A stretch of 64,000 nucleotides of DNA from Franzmannia qiaohouensis (GTDB lineage Bacteria; Pseudomonadota; Gammaproteobacteria; Pseudomonadales; Halomonadaceae): assembly GCF_031451695.1 (NCBI RefSeq), contig NZ_JARWAM010000008.1, forward strand, positions 185,591 to 249,590. Direction: 5' to 3'. Made by a program: the position numbers and the translations under genes. The notes below the pieces were generated by a model. It was not told the DNA's origin and ran no database searches. It saw nothing but the letters and a program-made list of their open reading frames with translations. Of the stretch, positions 8,232 to 17,634 are shown piece by piece. Every line of letters begins with the position of its first letter. Position 1 is the stretch's first letter.

Positions 8232-9371
8232 TCACCTATTGTTGCCCATGCTCTTCGCCGTCTTGATCAAACGCCGAACCTGCTGCAGATCGTGACGCAG
8301 CAGCAGGCGCTGGGCGTCGTCGAGCCGCGCCGTATCGATCCAGCCATCGGCGGCACGGCCGGCGGCCAGGCTGGTCAACTGGGCATCCAGCACCAGCGCC
8401 TGCAGACGCCCCAGGGCATCGCCCAGGGTGGACGCACGTAGCGCGTCCAGCGCGCCTGCCATCACCAGCTCGCTGAGCCGGCCACGGGTGTCAGGCGCCC
8501 GACACCCCTGGCGCAGTGCCAGCAGGCGCACGCTGCCGGTCAGCGGCAGCAGCCCCTGGCGCTTGAGGTTGATGGCGCGCTCGTGGGGCGCGCCGTCATC
8601 GTCACCGGCCAGACGCCCGAGGCGGTCTAGCGCCACCGGGGTTTCATCCAGCAGGCTGGCCATCTCGTCGAGGAACAGCGCCGCCCGCGGCACCAGTGCC
8701 ACCACCAGGTCGCGCAGCGACTCGGCCAGCGCCGGATCACCGTAGACGGCATGAAAATCGAGCAGAATATTGGCCTGCTGAACGCGTTTGACTCGGCGCT
8801 CGGCAGTCCAGATCTCCAACTGACGCCCCCACTCGCCCAGTCGCTTGCGCCACATCGGCCAGCGCGCCATGACGTGGCCGTTGCACAGCGGGATACCGGC
8901 CTCATCCAGCGCGTCGGTCATGCGCTCGCCGAGCGCCTGGAAGTAGCCGTCGATCTCGGTATGTGCGCTGTCGGGGTAGTCCTCGACGATCATCGCGTTG
9001 TCCTGGTCGGGCCCCAGCAGGCTCTCGTGGCGGGCACCGGAGCCCAGCGTCAGCACGCAGAAACGCGCGGGCGGCTCGCCCCAACCGGAGACACGCATGG
9101 CACTCAGGCCTTGTTCGACGGCCTGTCGGTAGAGCCAGTCGTTATGGTCGCTGAGCAACTGGGCGATGCGCCAGGCCGGCAGGTCGAGACGCCTCAGTGC
9201 CTCGACCAGCTGCGGCTGCCACGCCTTGGCCTCGGCAAGGCGTGGCGTCGGTCCCAGTGCGGCCACGGCATCGGCCAGCGGGGCCAGCAGCGGTGGCCAA
9301 TCGCGGGGATCGGGGGGCGCGTCGCCGGCGAACAGCGCACGCCAGGGCGAGGCACGATGCAGCAGGCGCAT
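8232..9371 (-). CDS. DUF294-type putative nucleotidyltransferase (GlnD-like)
   Basis: I place the start at the ATG at 9371, which has an AAGGAG ribosome site, giving 379 residues. The nucleotidyltransferase fold is visible in the LGSGARHESLLGPDQDNAM segment (GS plus DxD metal ligands), followed by the helical C-terminal substrate-binding part. CBS or CNB domains, often N-terminal in this family, are absent; about 90 residues without a recognised domain come first. DUF294 proteins are frequently encoded beside symporter-type kinases, DnaQ-like exonucleases and acetate genes, which matches this locus. The transferred nucleotide and target are unknown. Confidence 0.8.
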   Translation of the reverse strand: MRLLHRASPWRALFAGDAPPDPRDWPPLLAPLADAVAALGPTPRLAEAKAWQPQLVEALRRLDLPAWRIAQLLSDHNDWLYRQAVEQGLSAMRVSGWGEPPARFCVLTLGSGARHESLLGPDQDNAMIVEDYPDSAHTEIDGYFQALGERMTDALDEAGIPLCNGHVMARWPMWRKRLGEWGRQLEIWTAERRVKRVQQANILLDFHAVYGDPALAESLRDLVVALVPRAALFLDEMASLLDETPVALDRLGRLAGDDDGAPHERAINLKRQGLLPLTGSVRLLALRQGCRAPDTRGRLSELVMAGALDALRASTLGDALGRLQALVLDAQLTSLAAGRAADGWIDTARLDDAQRLLLRHDLQQVRRLIKTAKSMGNNR

Positions 9372-9510
9372 GGCAGGCTCCTTGGTGGTGCCCCCAGTGT
9401 AGCGCCCCACCCCACCGCGGCGCGTTAAGCCAAAGGGCGCATAGGCACACCACAACCGCACGCGGCGCCCCGAAGGGCGCCGCGCGACAGTGCAGTAACA
9501 GCCAGGACGA

Positions 9511-9801
9511 CTACCTGTCGAAGATGGCGTCCCCAAGGTCGTCGATGAAGCGCTGCGCCTTGCTGATCATCAGCGACTCGCAGGCCTCACGGCCGGAGAC
9601 CACGTCGGAGCGCTCGAAGCGGTGCTCGAGGGTCTCGCCCTCGGCAACCGGCTTGCGGATCCAGCCGCTGACGCGGTACTGGCCGTCGCGATCCTGGGGA
9701 TCGGGAACGATCAGGTAGCCCTTGTACTCTACCGGCTCGGCCTCGGCGGCGGGCTTGTCGCCAGCGCCGCCGAGCAGGCCGGAAAACAGTTTCTTGAGCA
9801 T
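9511..9801 (-). CDS. HlyU family protein
   Basis: Starting at the ATG at 9801 (GAGGAGG ribosome site) this encodes 96 residues. The MLKKLFSGLLGG opening, the YKGYLIVPDPQ strand and the SGWIRK segment are characteristic of the small HlyU family. The family is named as a transcriptional activator, but most members are functionally undefined and have no evident DNA-binding motif. An upstream in-frame ATG would add 42 low-complexity residues and is rejected. It lies 25 bp downstream of argG and is probably co-transcribed with it. Confidence 0.8.
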   Translation of the reverse strand: MLKKLFSGLLGGAGDKPAAEAEPVEYKGYLIVPDPQDRDGQYRVSGWIRKPVAEGETLEHRFERSDVVSGREACESLMISKAQRFIDDLGDAIFDR

Positions 9802-9826
9802 CTGTGCCTCCTCGCTGGCCTGGCGA

Positions 9827-11047
<1,221 letters not shown>

Positions 11048-11211
11048 TCTGGGCTCCTTTAAGTGAACGTCGAAACCGCACGATTATAGCGCCGATGGGC
11101 GCCCACGAATACCGCCGTGCCGCGGCAAAGGCCTGGCAAAACTGTTAAACTCTCGCGCATTCAGAAGCGGGTGACCGCCAGGGAATTCGTTAAACGGGTA
11201 GGGAGAGGTAC

Positions 11212-11877
11212 ATGAGCGAGACAATCGCCTGCGATCTGATGGCTAAGCGTTTTCGCAGTTTCCTGCCGGTCGTCGTGGATCTTGAAACGGGCGGCTTCAA
11301 TGCCCAAGGCGATGCGATCCTCGAAATCGCCGCGGTGACGCTGGCCATGAACGCGGATGGCGTTCTCGCCCCCGATGCCACCTACGCCTTTCACATCAGC
11401 CCCTTCCAGGGCGCCAACGTCGAACAGTCGGCGCTGGACTTCACCGGCATCAAGCTCGACGACCCGCTGCGCCAGAAAGTCGCCTTGAGCGAGGCGGAAG
11501 CCCTGGGCGAGATATTCCGTCCGATACGCAAGGCGATAAAGGCCAATGGCTGCACCCGTGCGGTGCTGGTTGGCCACAATGCCGCCTTCGACCACAGCTT
11601 CCTCAACGCCGCGGTGGCGCGCTGCGGCATCAAGCGCAACCCCTTCCATCCGTTCTCGAGCTTCGACACCGCCTCGCTGGCGGGCCTGGTCTACGGGCAG
11701 ACGGTGCTGGCCCGCGCCTGCCGTGCCGCCGGAATCGAATTCGACAACTCCTCGGCCCACTCGGCGCGCTACGACACCGAACGCACCGCCGAGCTGTTCT
11801 GCGCCATGGTCAATCGCTACAAGGACCTCGGCGGCTGGCATCTCGCCCAGCGCGAACAGGGAATGGAGGAGGACTAG
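11212..11877 (+). CDS. rnt: Ribonuclease T
   Basis: This 221-residue DEDDh exoribonuclease trims 3' ends of tRNA, 5S and 23S rRNA and participates in tRNA end turnover. Catalytic residues are visible: D23 and E25 in VVDLETGGFN, the HNAAFDHSF block and the final HSARYDTERTAELF block (His and Asp). Length and motifs fit RNase T rather than DNA polymerase epsilon. A GGGAGAGG ribosome site precedes the ATG. Immediate pairing with grxD (convergent, downstream) is a common gammaproteobacterial arrangement. Confidence 0.95.
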   Translation: MSETIACDLMAKRFRSFLPVVVDLETGGFNAQGDAILEIAAVTLAMNADGVLAPDATYAFHISPFQGANVEQSALDFTGIKLDDPLRQKVALSEAEALGEIFRPIRKAIKANGCTRAVLVGHNAAFDHSFLNAAVARCGIKRNPFHPFSSFDTASLAGLVYGQTVLARACRAAGIEFDNSSAHSARYDTERTAELFCAMVNRYKDLGGWHLAQREQGMEED

Positions 11878-11912
11878 CGCCGCAGGGTGTTGTCTCCCAC
11901 TGTCCAGATCCC

Positions 11913-11948
11913 AAACAAAAGCCCCACGGGAATTGATTCCCGTGGGGC
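11913..11948 (-). terminator. Intrinsic terminator of grxD
   Basis: A perfect 12-bp stem (GCCCCACGGGAA and its complement) with a TTGA loop spans 11921-11948. On the minus strand it is followed by TTTTGTTT (bases 11913-11920), so it terminates grxD transcripts. The plus side lacks a T-run but the stem may also stabilise the rnt 3' end. Confidence 0.8.
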
Positions 11949-12031
11949 CATGCTGCGTACGTCCTAGACCGTCATGCTAGACCGTCGTATCCACTACCCA
12001 GCCGCTGGGTGCCGGGCGCTTGCAGCTGTTG

Positions 12032-12367
12032 TTACGCGTCGTCCTGCTGCTTGGCGGCAGCCTCCTTGACCAGCGGCTCGAGCTCGCCGTTCTGGTACAT
12101 CTCGACCACGATGTCGCAGCCACCGACCAGCTCGCCGTTGACCCACAGCTGCGGAAAGGTCGGCCAGTTGGCAATCTTGGGCAGCTCGGCGCGGATATCG
12201 GGGTTGTCGAGCACATTGACGAAGGCGAAGCGCTCGCCACAGGCCATCAGCGCTTGCACGGTCTGGGCCGAGAAGCCGCACTGCGGCAGCTGCGGGGTGC
12301 CCTTCATGTAGATGAGAATCGGGTTTTCACTGATCTGCTGCTGGATGTTCTCTGCGGTGGTGCTCAT
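12032..12367 (-). CDS. grxD: Monothiol glutaredoxin (Grx4 type)
   Basis: Starting at 12367 this is a 111-residue single-domain glutaredoxin. It carries the monothiol CGFS active site (residues 30-33), K22 for glutathione contact, and the WPTFPQLWVNG and GGCDI segments. Such proteins bind a glutathione-ligated [2Fe-2S] cluster with BolA and deliver clusters to apoproteins. The upstream ATG at 12409 would add 14 unconserved residues. It is divergent from argF, and its terminator lies downstream. Confidence 0.95.
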   Translation of the reverse strand: MSTTAENIQQQISENPILIYMKGTPQLPQCGFSAQTVQALMACGERFAFVNVLDNPDIRAELPKIANWPTFPQLWVNGELVGGCDIVVEMYQNGELEPLVKEAAAKQQDDA

Positions 12368-12522
12368 GGGCACTCCTGTTCGGTTCGATTGACTTGGCGT
12401 TGTCTCCATTCTACTGATCAGCGCGCATCGAAAACACCCCTGCCATTGCCCACATCGGCGGGCACATTGCGCTGCAGCGGGGGGATGGCTAGGATGACTG
12501 TTTTTTCTCGCGGAGCGACATC

Positions 12523-13443
12523 ATGGCGACTCGCCATTTCCTGACCCTGCTGGACCTCTCGAGCGACGAACTCAGCTACCTGATTCGGCGCGCGATTAGC
12601 ATCAAGAACGGCCTCAAGACACAGGGTCCAACCTATACGCCGTTCTCGAACCGCACCCTGGCGATGATCTTCGAGAAGTCCTCGACGCGCACCCGCGTCT
12701 CCTTCGAGACCGCCATGGCTCAGTTCGGCGGCCATGCGCTGTTTCTCTCCTCCCGGGACACCCAGCTGGGTCGCGGCGAGCCGATCGAGGATACCGCCCG
12801 CGTGCTCTCGGAGATGGTCGATGCGGTGATGATCCGCACCTTCTCCCACCAGGGGCTGGAAGCCTTCGCCGCCGCCAGCAGCGTCCCGGTGATCAACGCC
12901 CTCACCGACGACTACCACCCCTGCCAGCTGCTCGCCGACGTGATGACATGGACCGAGCTGCGCGGCCACATCCGCGGCAAGACCGCGGTATGGATCGGCG
13001 ACGGCAATAATATGTGCCACTCCTGGATCAATGCCGCCCGCCAGTTCGACTTCCAGCTGCGGGTGTGCTGCCCCGAGGGCTACGAACCGCGCCAGGACAT
13101 CCTGGCCGCCGCTGGCGAGCGAGTCAGCATCCTTCACGATCCGCAGCAGGCGGTCGAGGACGCCGACCTGGTCACCACCGATGTCTGGGCCTCGATGGGC
13201 CAGGAGGAAGAGCAGGCCAAGCGCGCGGCCGACTTCAGCGGTTTTCAGGTCACCGAAGCGATGCTCGATCGCGCCGCCAAGGACGTGCTGTTCCTGCACT
13301 GCCTGCCGGCTCACCGCGGCGAAGAGATCAGCACCACACTGCTGGACGACCCTCGCGCGGTGGTCTGGCAGGAAGCCGGTAACCGCCTGCACGCCCAGAA
13401 GGCGCTGCTCGAGTTCCTGCTGCTGGGCCGGATCGAGTCTTGA
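12523..13443 (+). CDS. argF: Ornithine carbamoyltransferase
   Basis: This 306-residue enzyme makes citrulline from ornithine and carbamoyl phosphate. The carbamoyl-phosphate-binding STRTR (residues 54-58), the ornithine loop (DGNNMCHSW) and the HCLPAHRGEE block near residue 260 are all present. The length is typical of the anabolic ArgF. It is monocistronic by context: a hairpin follows the stop and a minus-strand tRNA gene lies beyond. With argG 1.5 kb away, two of the last three arginine steps are encoded here. Confidence 0.96.
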   Translation: MATRHFLTLLDLSSDELSYLIRRAISIKNGLKTQGPTYTPFSNRTLAMIFEKSSTRTRVSFETAMAQFGGHALFLSSRDTQLGRGEPIEDTARVLSEMVDAVMIRTFSHQGLEAFAAASSVPVINALTDDYHPCQLLADVMTWTELRGHIRGKTAVWIGDGNNMCHSWINAARQFDFQLRVCCPEGYEPRQDILAAAGERVSILHDPQQAVEDADLVTTDVWASMGQEEEQAKRAADFSGFQVTEAMLDRAAKDVLFLHCLPAHRGEEISTTLLDDPRAVVWQEAGNRLHAQKALLEFLLLGRIES

Positions 13444-13445
13444 AC

Positions 13446-13472
13446 GCAGCCCCTGCTGCCGGCAGGGGCTGC
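13446..13472 (+). terminator. Hairpin after argF
   Basis: An 11-bp perfect stem (GCAGCCCCTGC and complement) with a 5-nt loop begins 3 bases after the stop codon. No T-tract follows, so termination may be weak or factor-assisted. Confidence 0.45.
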
Positions 13473-13520
13473 TCGCGCGGCAACAGCCGCGGACGGCGGC
13501 GGCGTATTCACGGACACACG

Positions 13521-13553
13521 AAAAAGCCGCCTGTCGCGATGCGACAGGCGGCT
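13521..13553 (-). terminator. Intrinsic terminator of tRNA-Ala gene
   Basis: A 13-bp perfect stem (AGCCGCCTGTCGC) with a 3-nt loop lies 16 bp past the tRNA 3' end. On the minus strand it is followed by TTTTT, the reverse of the A-run at 13521-13525. Confidence 0.8.
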
Positions 13554-13569
13554 GATTCCTGTATCTTTT

Positions 13570-13645
13570 TGGTGGAGCCTAGCGGGATCGAACCGCTGAC
13601 CTCAACACTGCCAGTGTTGCGCTCTCCCAGCTGAGCTAAGGCCCC
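13570..13645 (-). tRNA. tRNA-Ala (anticodon GGC)
   Basis: A 76-nt cloverleaf is readable on the minus strand. The acceptor stem GGGGCCT/AGGCTCC includes the G3:U70 pair that identifies alanine tRNAs. The anticodon loop is CTGGCAG, the T loop is TTCGATC, and CCA is encoded. It reads GCC codons. A terminator follows directly. Confidence 0.96.
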
Positions 13646-13893
13646 ACGAATGGCAATAACGATTTTGCCATTGGGTCTTGCAAGATCGTCTCTCACAAGA
13701 CGAAGCGTATGATATACAAAGGGTTTGGTGGCGTCAAGCAGTGCCCGAAGGCGGCCTGCCATCGCGGGTTACGATAGCACCATCGCCGTTAACGATAACG
13801 CTATGGATTGGCGTACTAATTAAAGCTAAGCTTGCAGCGTCGGGCAATCCGCCCGCACGCCGCCGCCCTTTTTGCACAGATACGGGAGCTGAC

Positions 13894-14547
13894 TTGATCA
13901 AGGTCCTTGTTGCAGACGACCACCATCTGGTGCGTACCAGCATAGCCCGGTTACTCGACGGCGAAGACGGCATTGCCGTGGTTGGCGAAGCCATCGATGG
14001 CGAAGAAGCCATCAGCATGGCCCGTCAGCTTCGCCCCGATATCGTCCTGATGGATATCCGCATGCCGGGGATCGGCGGCCTGGAGGCCACCCGCAAGATC
14101 GCCAAGGGCATGGCCGACATCCGCGTCTTGGTGTTGACCGCCTTCCTCGAGGAAACCTTTGCCCAGCGCCTGCTCGATGCCGGCGCCAGCGGCTTCATCA
14201 GCAAGGGGGCCGAGCTCGACGACATGGTGCTGGCGATCCGCAATGTCTTCGACGGGCAGCGCTACATCAGCCCCGAGATCGCCCAGCGGCTGGTACTCAC
14301 CAAGATGGAGTCCAGCGACAACCCCTTCGACAACCTCTCCCATCGCGAGCTGCAGGTGGCGATGATGATCGTCAACTGCCAGAAGGTCAGCGAGATCTCC
14401 GACCGGCTCTACCTGAGCCCCAAGACGGTCAACACCTATCGCTACCGGATCTTCGAGAAGCTTGGCGTGCATTCCGACGTCGAGCTGACCCACCTCGGCC
14501 TGCGTCACGGGCTGGTCGACGGCTATCGCAGCAGCGAGCAGGCCTGA
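13894..14547 (+). CDS. uvrY: UvrY/GacA-family response regulator
   Basis: I choose the TTG at 13894, preceded by GGGAG, because the family begins MIKVLVADDH. The upstream ATG at 13678 would add 72 unconserved residues. The 217-residue product has a receiver (D8, D9, phospho-acceptor D54, a Lys in the ISKGA loop) and a LuxR/NarL HTH (SDRLYLSPKTVNTYRYRIF). In the BarA/UvrY (GacS/GacA) system it activates small RNAs that sequester CsrA/RsmA. The uvrY-uvrC-pgsA order is conserved in gammaproteobacteria. The CsrB-like RNA predicted at 27.9-28.1 kb is a plausible target. Confidence 0.92.
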   Translation: MIKVLVADDHHLVRTSIARLLDGEDGIAVVGEAIDGEEAISMARQLRPDIVLMDIRMPGIGGLEATRKIAKGMADIRVLVLTAFLEETFAQRLLDAGASGFISKGAELDDMVLAIRNVFDGQRYISPEIAQRLVLTKMESSDNPFDNLSHRELQVAMMIVNCQKVSEISDRLYLSPKTVNTYRYRIFEKLGVHSDVELTHLGLRHGLVDGYRSSEQA

Positions 14548-14599
14548 GCGCGCAGCGCCAATCTGATATGCTGGCCGCAGTTCCGGCCAGTGATACACC

Positions 14600-16414
14600 A
14601 TGAGTTTCGATTCCAAGCACTTCCTCGCCTCGGTCAGCGCCGCCCCCGGCGTCTATCGCATGCTCGACGCTCAGGGCGATACGCTCTATATCGGCAAGGC
14701 AAAACGCCTCAAGGCGCGCCTGGCCAGCTATTTCCGCGGCACCCTGAATGCCAAGACCCAGGCGCTGGTAGGCCGCATCGCCGATATACAGGTCACCGTT
14801 ACGCGCACCGAGACCGAGGCGCTGCTGCTCGAGCAGACCCTGATCAAGGAGCTGCGTCCGCCGTATAACATCCTGCTGCGCGACGACAAGTCCTACCCCT
14901 TCGTGTTCGTCAGCGACCGCCACCCCTATCCGGCGCTGGAGTACAAGCGCGCCCGGGCGCGGCGCGACGACGGCCGCTACCTGGGCCCCTACCCCAGCAG
15001 CGGCGCGGTGCGCGAGAGCCTGTCGTTGATGCAGAAGATCTTTCGTATCCGCAACTGCGAAGACAGCGTCTTCGCCCACCGCACGCGGCCCTGCCTGCAG
15101 TACCAGATCCAGCGCTGCAGCGCGCCCTGCGTCGACTACATCAGTGAGCAAGACTACCGCCGCGACCTCGAGCACGCCGTCATGTGCCTGGAGGGCAAGA
15201 GCGAGCAGGTCACCGACGAGCTGACCGCCGCCATGGAGCGTGCCAGTCAGGCACTGGCCTTCGAGGAGGCGGCACGCCTGCGCGACCAGGTCCAGCACCT
15301 GCGCCAGCTGCAGGCCCGCCAGTTCGTCGACACCGAGGGCGGCGATGCCGATATCATCGCTCTCGCAGAGCGCCCTGGCGCGCTCTGCGTGTCGGTGATC
15401 AGCGTGCGTCAGGGCCGCATGCTCGGTGCGAGCCACTATGCCCCCAGCAACGGCCTCGACCTGGGCGTCGAAGCCCTGCTGGGCGAATTCGTCAGCCAGC
15501 TTTACCTGGGCCAGAGCCGTGAGGCACCCAGCGAGGTGATCACCACTCACCCACTCCCCGACCGCGACCTGCTGCAGGATGCGCTTACCGCCCACGCCGG
15601 CAAGCGCGTGCGCCTGGCTCATCAGGTGCGCGGTCATCGCGCCCAGTGGCTGCAGCTGGCGCAGACCAATGCCGAGCAGCAGCTGGCCAGCCAGCTCGCC
15701 AACCAGCAGCAGCTGGCCAAGCGTTTCGCGGCGCTGCGCGACGCCCTCGACATGCCCGACACCCCACAGCGGCTGGAGTGCTTCGACATCAGCCATAGCC
15801 ACGGCGAGGCCACGGTGGCCTCCTGCGTGGTGTTCGACCACCAGGGCCCGGTCAAGTCGGACTATCGGCGCTTCAATATCGAGGGCGTGGCCGCCGGGGA
15901 TGACTATGCCGCCATGCGCCAGGCGCTGACGCGACGCTTCAAGCGGCTGCAGGACGGTGAAGGCAAGCGTCCCGATGTGCTGGTGGTGGATGGCGGCAAG
16001 GGCCAGCTGAACATGGCCCGCGAGGTATTCACCGAGCTCGGCATCGCCGACATTCGCCTGCTCGGCGTCGCCAAGGGCACCACCCGCAAGGCCGGCCTCG
16101 AGACGCTGTTCATCGAAACCGTGGAGCGCAGCCTGGCGCTGGACGGCGCCTCGCCGGCGCTGCACCTGATCCAGCACATCCGCGACGAGTCGCATCGCTT
16201 CGCCATCACCGGCCATCGCACGCGACGCGACAAGGCGCGGCGCACCTCGACGCTGCAGGATATTCCCGGCGTCGGTCCCAAGCGTCGCCGCGAGCTACTA
16301 CGCTACTTCGGCGGCCTGCAGGGCGTGCGCAAGGCCAGTCGCCAGGATCTCTCAAAGGTGCCCGGCATCAGCGCCAGCCTGGCCGAGGCGATTCATCAGG
16401 CGCTACATGGCTGA
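14600..16414 (+). CDS. uvrC: Excinuclease ABC subunit C
   Basis: This 604-residue nuclease makes the 3' and 5' incisions in nucleotide excision repair. The GIY-YIG domain (PGVYRM...TLYIGKAK, residues about 15-35), the UVR motif that contacts UvrB (about 205-235), the RNase H-like endonuclease part (ECFDISH, DGGKGQL) and a C-terminal tandem helix-hairpin-helix (IPGVGPKRRRELL) are all visible. It starts 52 bp after uvrY and is probably co-transcribed with it. Confidence 0.97.
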   Translation: MSFDSKHFLASVSAAPGVYRMLDAQGDTLYIGKAKRLKARLASYFRGTLNAKTQALVGRIADIQVTVTRTETEALLLEQTLIKELRPPYNILLRDDKSYPFVFVSDRHPYPALEYKRARARRDDGRYLGPYPSSGAVRESLSLMQKIFRIRNCEDSVFAHRTRPCLQYQIQRCSAPCVDYISEQDYRRDLEHAVMCLEGKSEQVTDELTAAMERASQALAFEEAARLRDQVQHLRQLQARQFVDTEGGDADIIALAERPGALCVSVISVRQGRMLGASHYAPSNGLDLGVEALLGEFVSQLYLGQSREAPSEVITTHPLPDRDLLQDALTAHAGKRVRLAHQVRGHRAQWLQLAQTNAEQQLASQLANQQQLAKRFAALRDALDMPDTPQRLECFDISHSHGEATVASCVVFDHQGPVKSDYRRFNIEGVAAGDDYAAMRQALTRRFKRLQDGEGKRPDVLVVDGGKGQLNMAREVFTELGIADIRLLGVAKGTTRKAGLETLFIETVERSLALDGASPALHLIQHIRDESHRFAITGHRTRRDKARRTSTLQDIPGVGPKRRRELLRYFGGLQGVRKASRQDLSKVPGISASLAEAIHQALHG

Positions 16415-16489
16415 GGCGCATGGATGAATCATGCCAAGACCGCTAAGATAGGGCTTTCCGTCCACCCCCCCAGGACCCGCGACGCACAG

Positions 16490-17038
16490 ATGAATATCCC
16501 TAATATCCTGACACTAGCGCGCATCGCCTTCATTCCGCTGCTGGTGGTGGTGTTCTACCTGCCGTTCAGCTGGAGCATGCCGCTGGCCGCCGGGCTATTT
16601 GCCATAGCGGCAATCACCGACTGGCTCGACGGCTATCTGGCGCGACGCTGGGACCAGAGCACGCCGTTCGGCGCCTTCCTCGACCCGGTGGCAGACAAGC
16701 TGATGGTGGCGGTGGCGCTGGCGCTGCTGATCGAGCGCTATGACGTGGTATGGCTGACCCTACCGGCACTGGTGATCATCGGTCGCGAGATCGTGATCTC
16801 GGCGCTGCGCGAGTGGATGGCCGAGATGGGCAAGCGGGGCACTGTGGCGGTATCGTGGATCGGCAAGCTCAAGACCACCCTGCAGATGGTATCGATCTTC
16901 CTGCTGCTGGGCTTCTCTCCCGGCTCGCTGATCGCCAACCTGGGCGTCGTCACCCTGTTCGTCGCCGCCACGCTGACGTTGTGGTCGATGATTCAGTACC
17001 TGCGCGCCGCCTGGCCGCACCTGAGCCGCGCCATGTGA
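16490..17038 (+). CDS. pgsA: CDP-diacylglycerol-glycerol-3-phosphate 3-phosphatidyltransferase
   Basis: Starting at the ATG at 16490 the product is 182 residues, the usual PgsA length; an upstream ATG at 16424 adds unconserved sequence. The CDP-alcohol phosphatidyltransferase signature is complete, running DWLDGYLARRW then FGAFLDPVADK (residues about 43-69), and there are about five membrane helices. It forms phosphatidylglycerophosphate, committing lipid to PG and cardiolipin. It follows uvrC in a conserved order and precedes the tRNA cluster. Confidence 0.95.
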   Translation: MNIPNILTLARIAFIPLLVVVFYLPFSWSMPLAAGLFAIAAITDWLDGYLARRWDQSTPFGAFLDPVADKLMVAVALALLIERYDVVWLTLPALVIIGREIVISALREWMAEMGKRGTVAVSWIGKLKTTLQMVSIFLLLGFSPGSLIANLGVVTLFVAATLTLWSMIQYLRAAWPHLSRAM

Positions 17039-17074
17039 AGCGCCCCCAACCGCCTTGCCAACGGCAATAAACGA

Positions 17075-17102
17075 TTGACAAGCAGCAGGTTATGCGTAGA
17101 AT
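17075..17102 (+). promoter_or_regulatory. Sigma-70 promoter of tRNA-Gly/Cys/Leu cluster
   Basis: TTGACA (17075-17080) and TAGAAT (17097-17102) are separated by 16 bp. They end 15 bp before the tRNA-Gly gene, as expected for a strong stable-RNA promoter. Confidence 0.75.
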
Positions 17103-17117
17103 ACGCACTCGAGTCAG

Positions 17118-17192
17118 GCGGGAATAGCTCAGTGGTAGAGCACAACCTTGCCAAGGTTGGGGTCGCGAGTTCGAATCTCGTTTCCCGCTCCA
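17118..17192 (+). tRNA. tRNA-Gly (anticodon GCC)
   Basis: A 75-nt cloverleaf has acceptor stem GCGGGAA/TTCCCGC, anticodon loop CTTGCCA, T loop TTCGAAT and encoded CCA. It is first in a three-tRNA cluster. Confidence 0.96.
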
Positions 17193-17253
17193 TGATTCGA
17201 CATGGGACAAGCTAGAAGCGAGCAGTGTCGCGAGCCGGTGCGCCGGTCCGATC

Positions 17254-17280
17254 GCATCTCGCTTCCTGCTCCATGATTCG
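17254..17280 (+). repeat. Partial copy of tRNA-Gly 3' end and flank
   Basis: These 27 bases match 17173-17199 (T-arm end, acceptor 3' strand, CCA and eight flanking bases) at 24 of 27 positions. An 8-nt GTCGCGAG match lies farther upstream (17227-17234 against 17162-17169). The 5' half of the tRNA is missing, so it cannot be a functional tRNA. It is a decayed duplication or an integration scar. Confidence 0.7.
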
Positions 17281-17314
17281 TCGGGAATGAGTGTTGGCTG
17301 TTCCTGACAATAGA

Positions 17315-17388
17315 GGCTGGATGGCAGAGTGGTTATGCAGCGGACTGCAACTCCGTGTACGCCGGTTCGATTCCGACTCCAGCCTCCA
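17315..17388 (+). tRNA. tRNA-Cys (anticodon GCA)
   Basis: A 74-nt cloverleaf has acceptor stem GGCTGGA/TCCAGCC, anticodon loop CTGCAAC, T loop TTCGATT and encoded CCA. Confidence 0.96.
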
Positions 17389-17439
17389 TTTTCTCCCGTA
17401 CGATACTCTTCGCTTGCAAGATCCCCCGCTCGAACTCCT

Positions 17440-17526
17440 GCCCGGATGGCGAAATTGGTAGACGCAAGAGACTTAAAATCTCTCGGTGGCAACACCGTGC
17501 CGGTTCGAGCCCGGCTCCGGGCACCA
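17440..17526 (+). tRNA. tRNA-Leu (anticodon TAA)
   Basis: An 87-nt class II tRNA has a long variable arm (CGGTGGCAACACCGT). The anticodon stem-loop is GAGAC TTAAAAT CTC, the acceptor stem is GCCCGGA/TCCGGGC, and CCA is encoded. It reads TTA/TTG codons. Confidence 0.96.
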
Positions 17527-17634
17527 TTGCCTAGCCAACCCCTGCTTTGCGTTACTCGCCCAACGCCTTATGCTGCAGCGACACCCATGAGTGCCACTGC
17601 CTGATGCCCGGCACGCGCCTGACGAGGAAGCCCC

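Noticed and set aside
11964..11986. Direct repeat CTAGACCGTC (two copies)
   Set aside because: Two 10-bp copies with a 3-bp gap beyond the grxD stop; too short and without context to assign a function.
13649..13672. 8-bp inverted repeat (AATGGCAA/TTGCCATT) just upstream of tRNA-Ala
   Set aside because: It overlaps the expected tRNA promoter, but no regulator or processing role can be supported; may be chance.
14429..16216. 595-codon open frame antisense to uvrC
   Set aside because: High-GC shadow frame of a conserved gene with no recognisable protein features.
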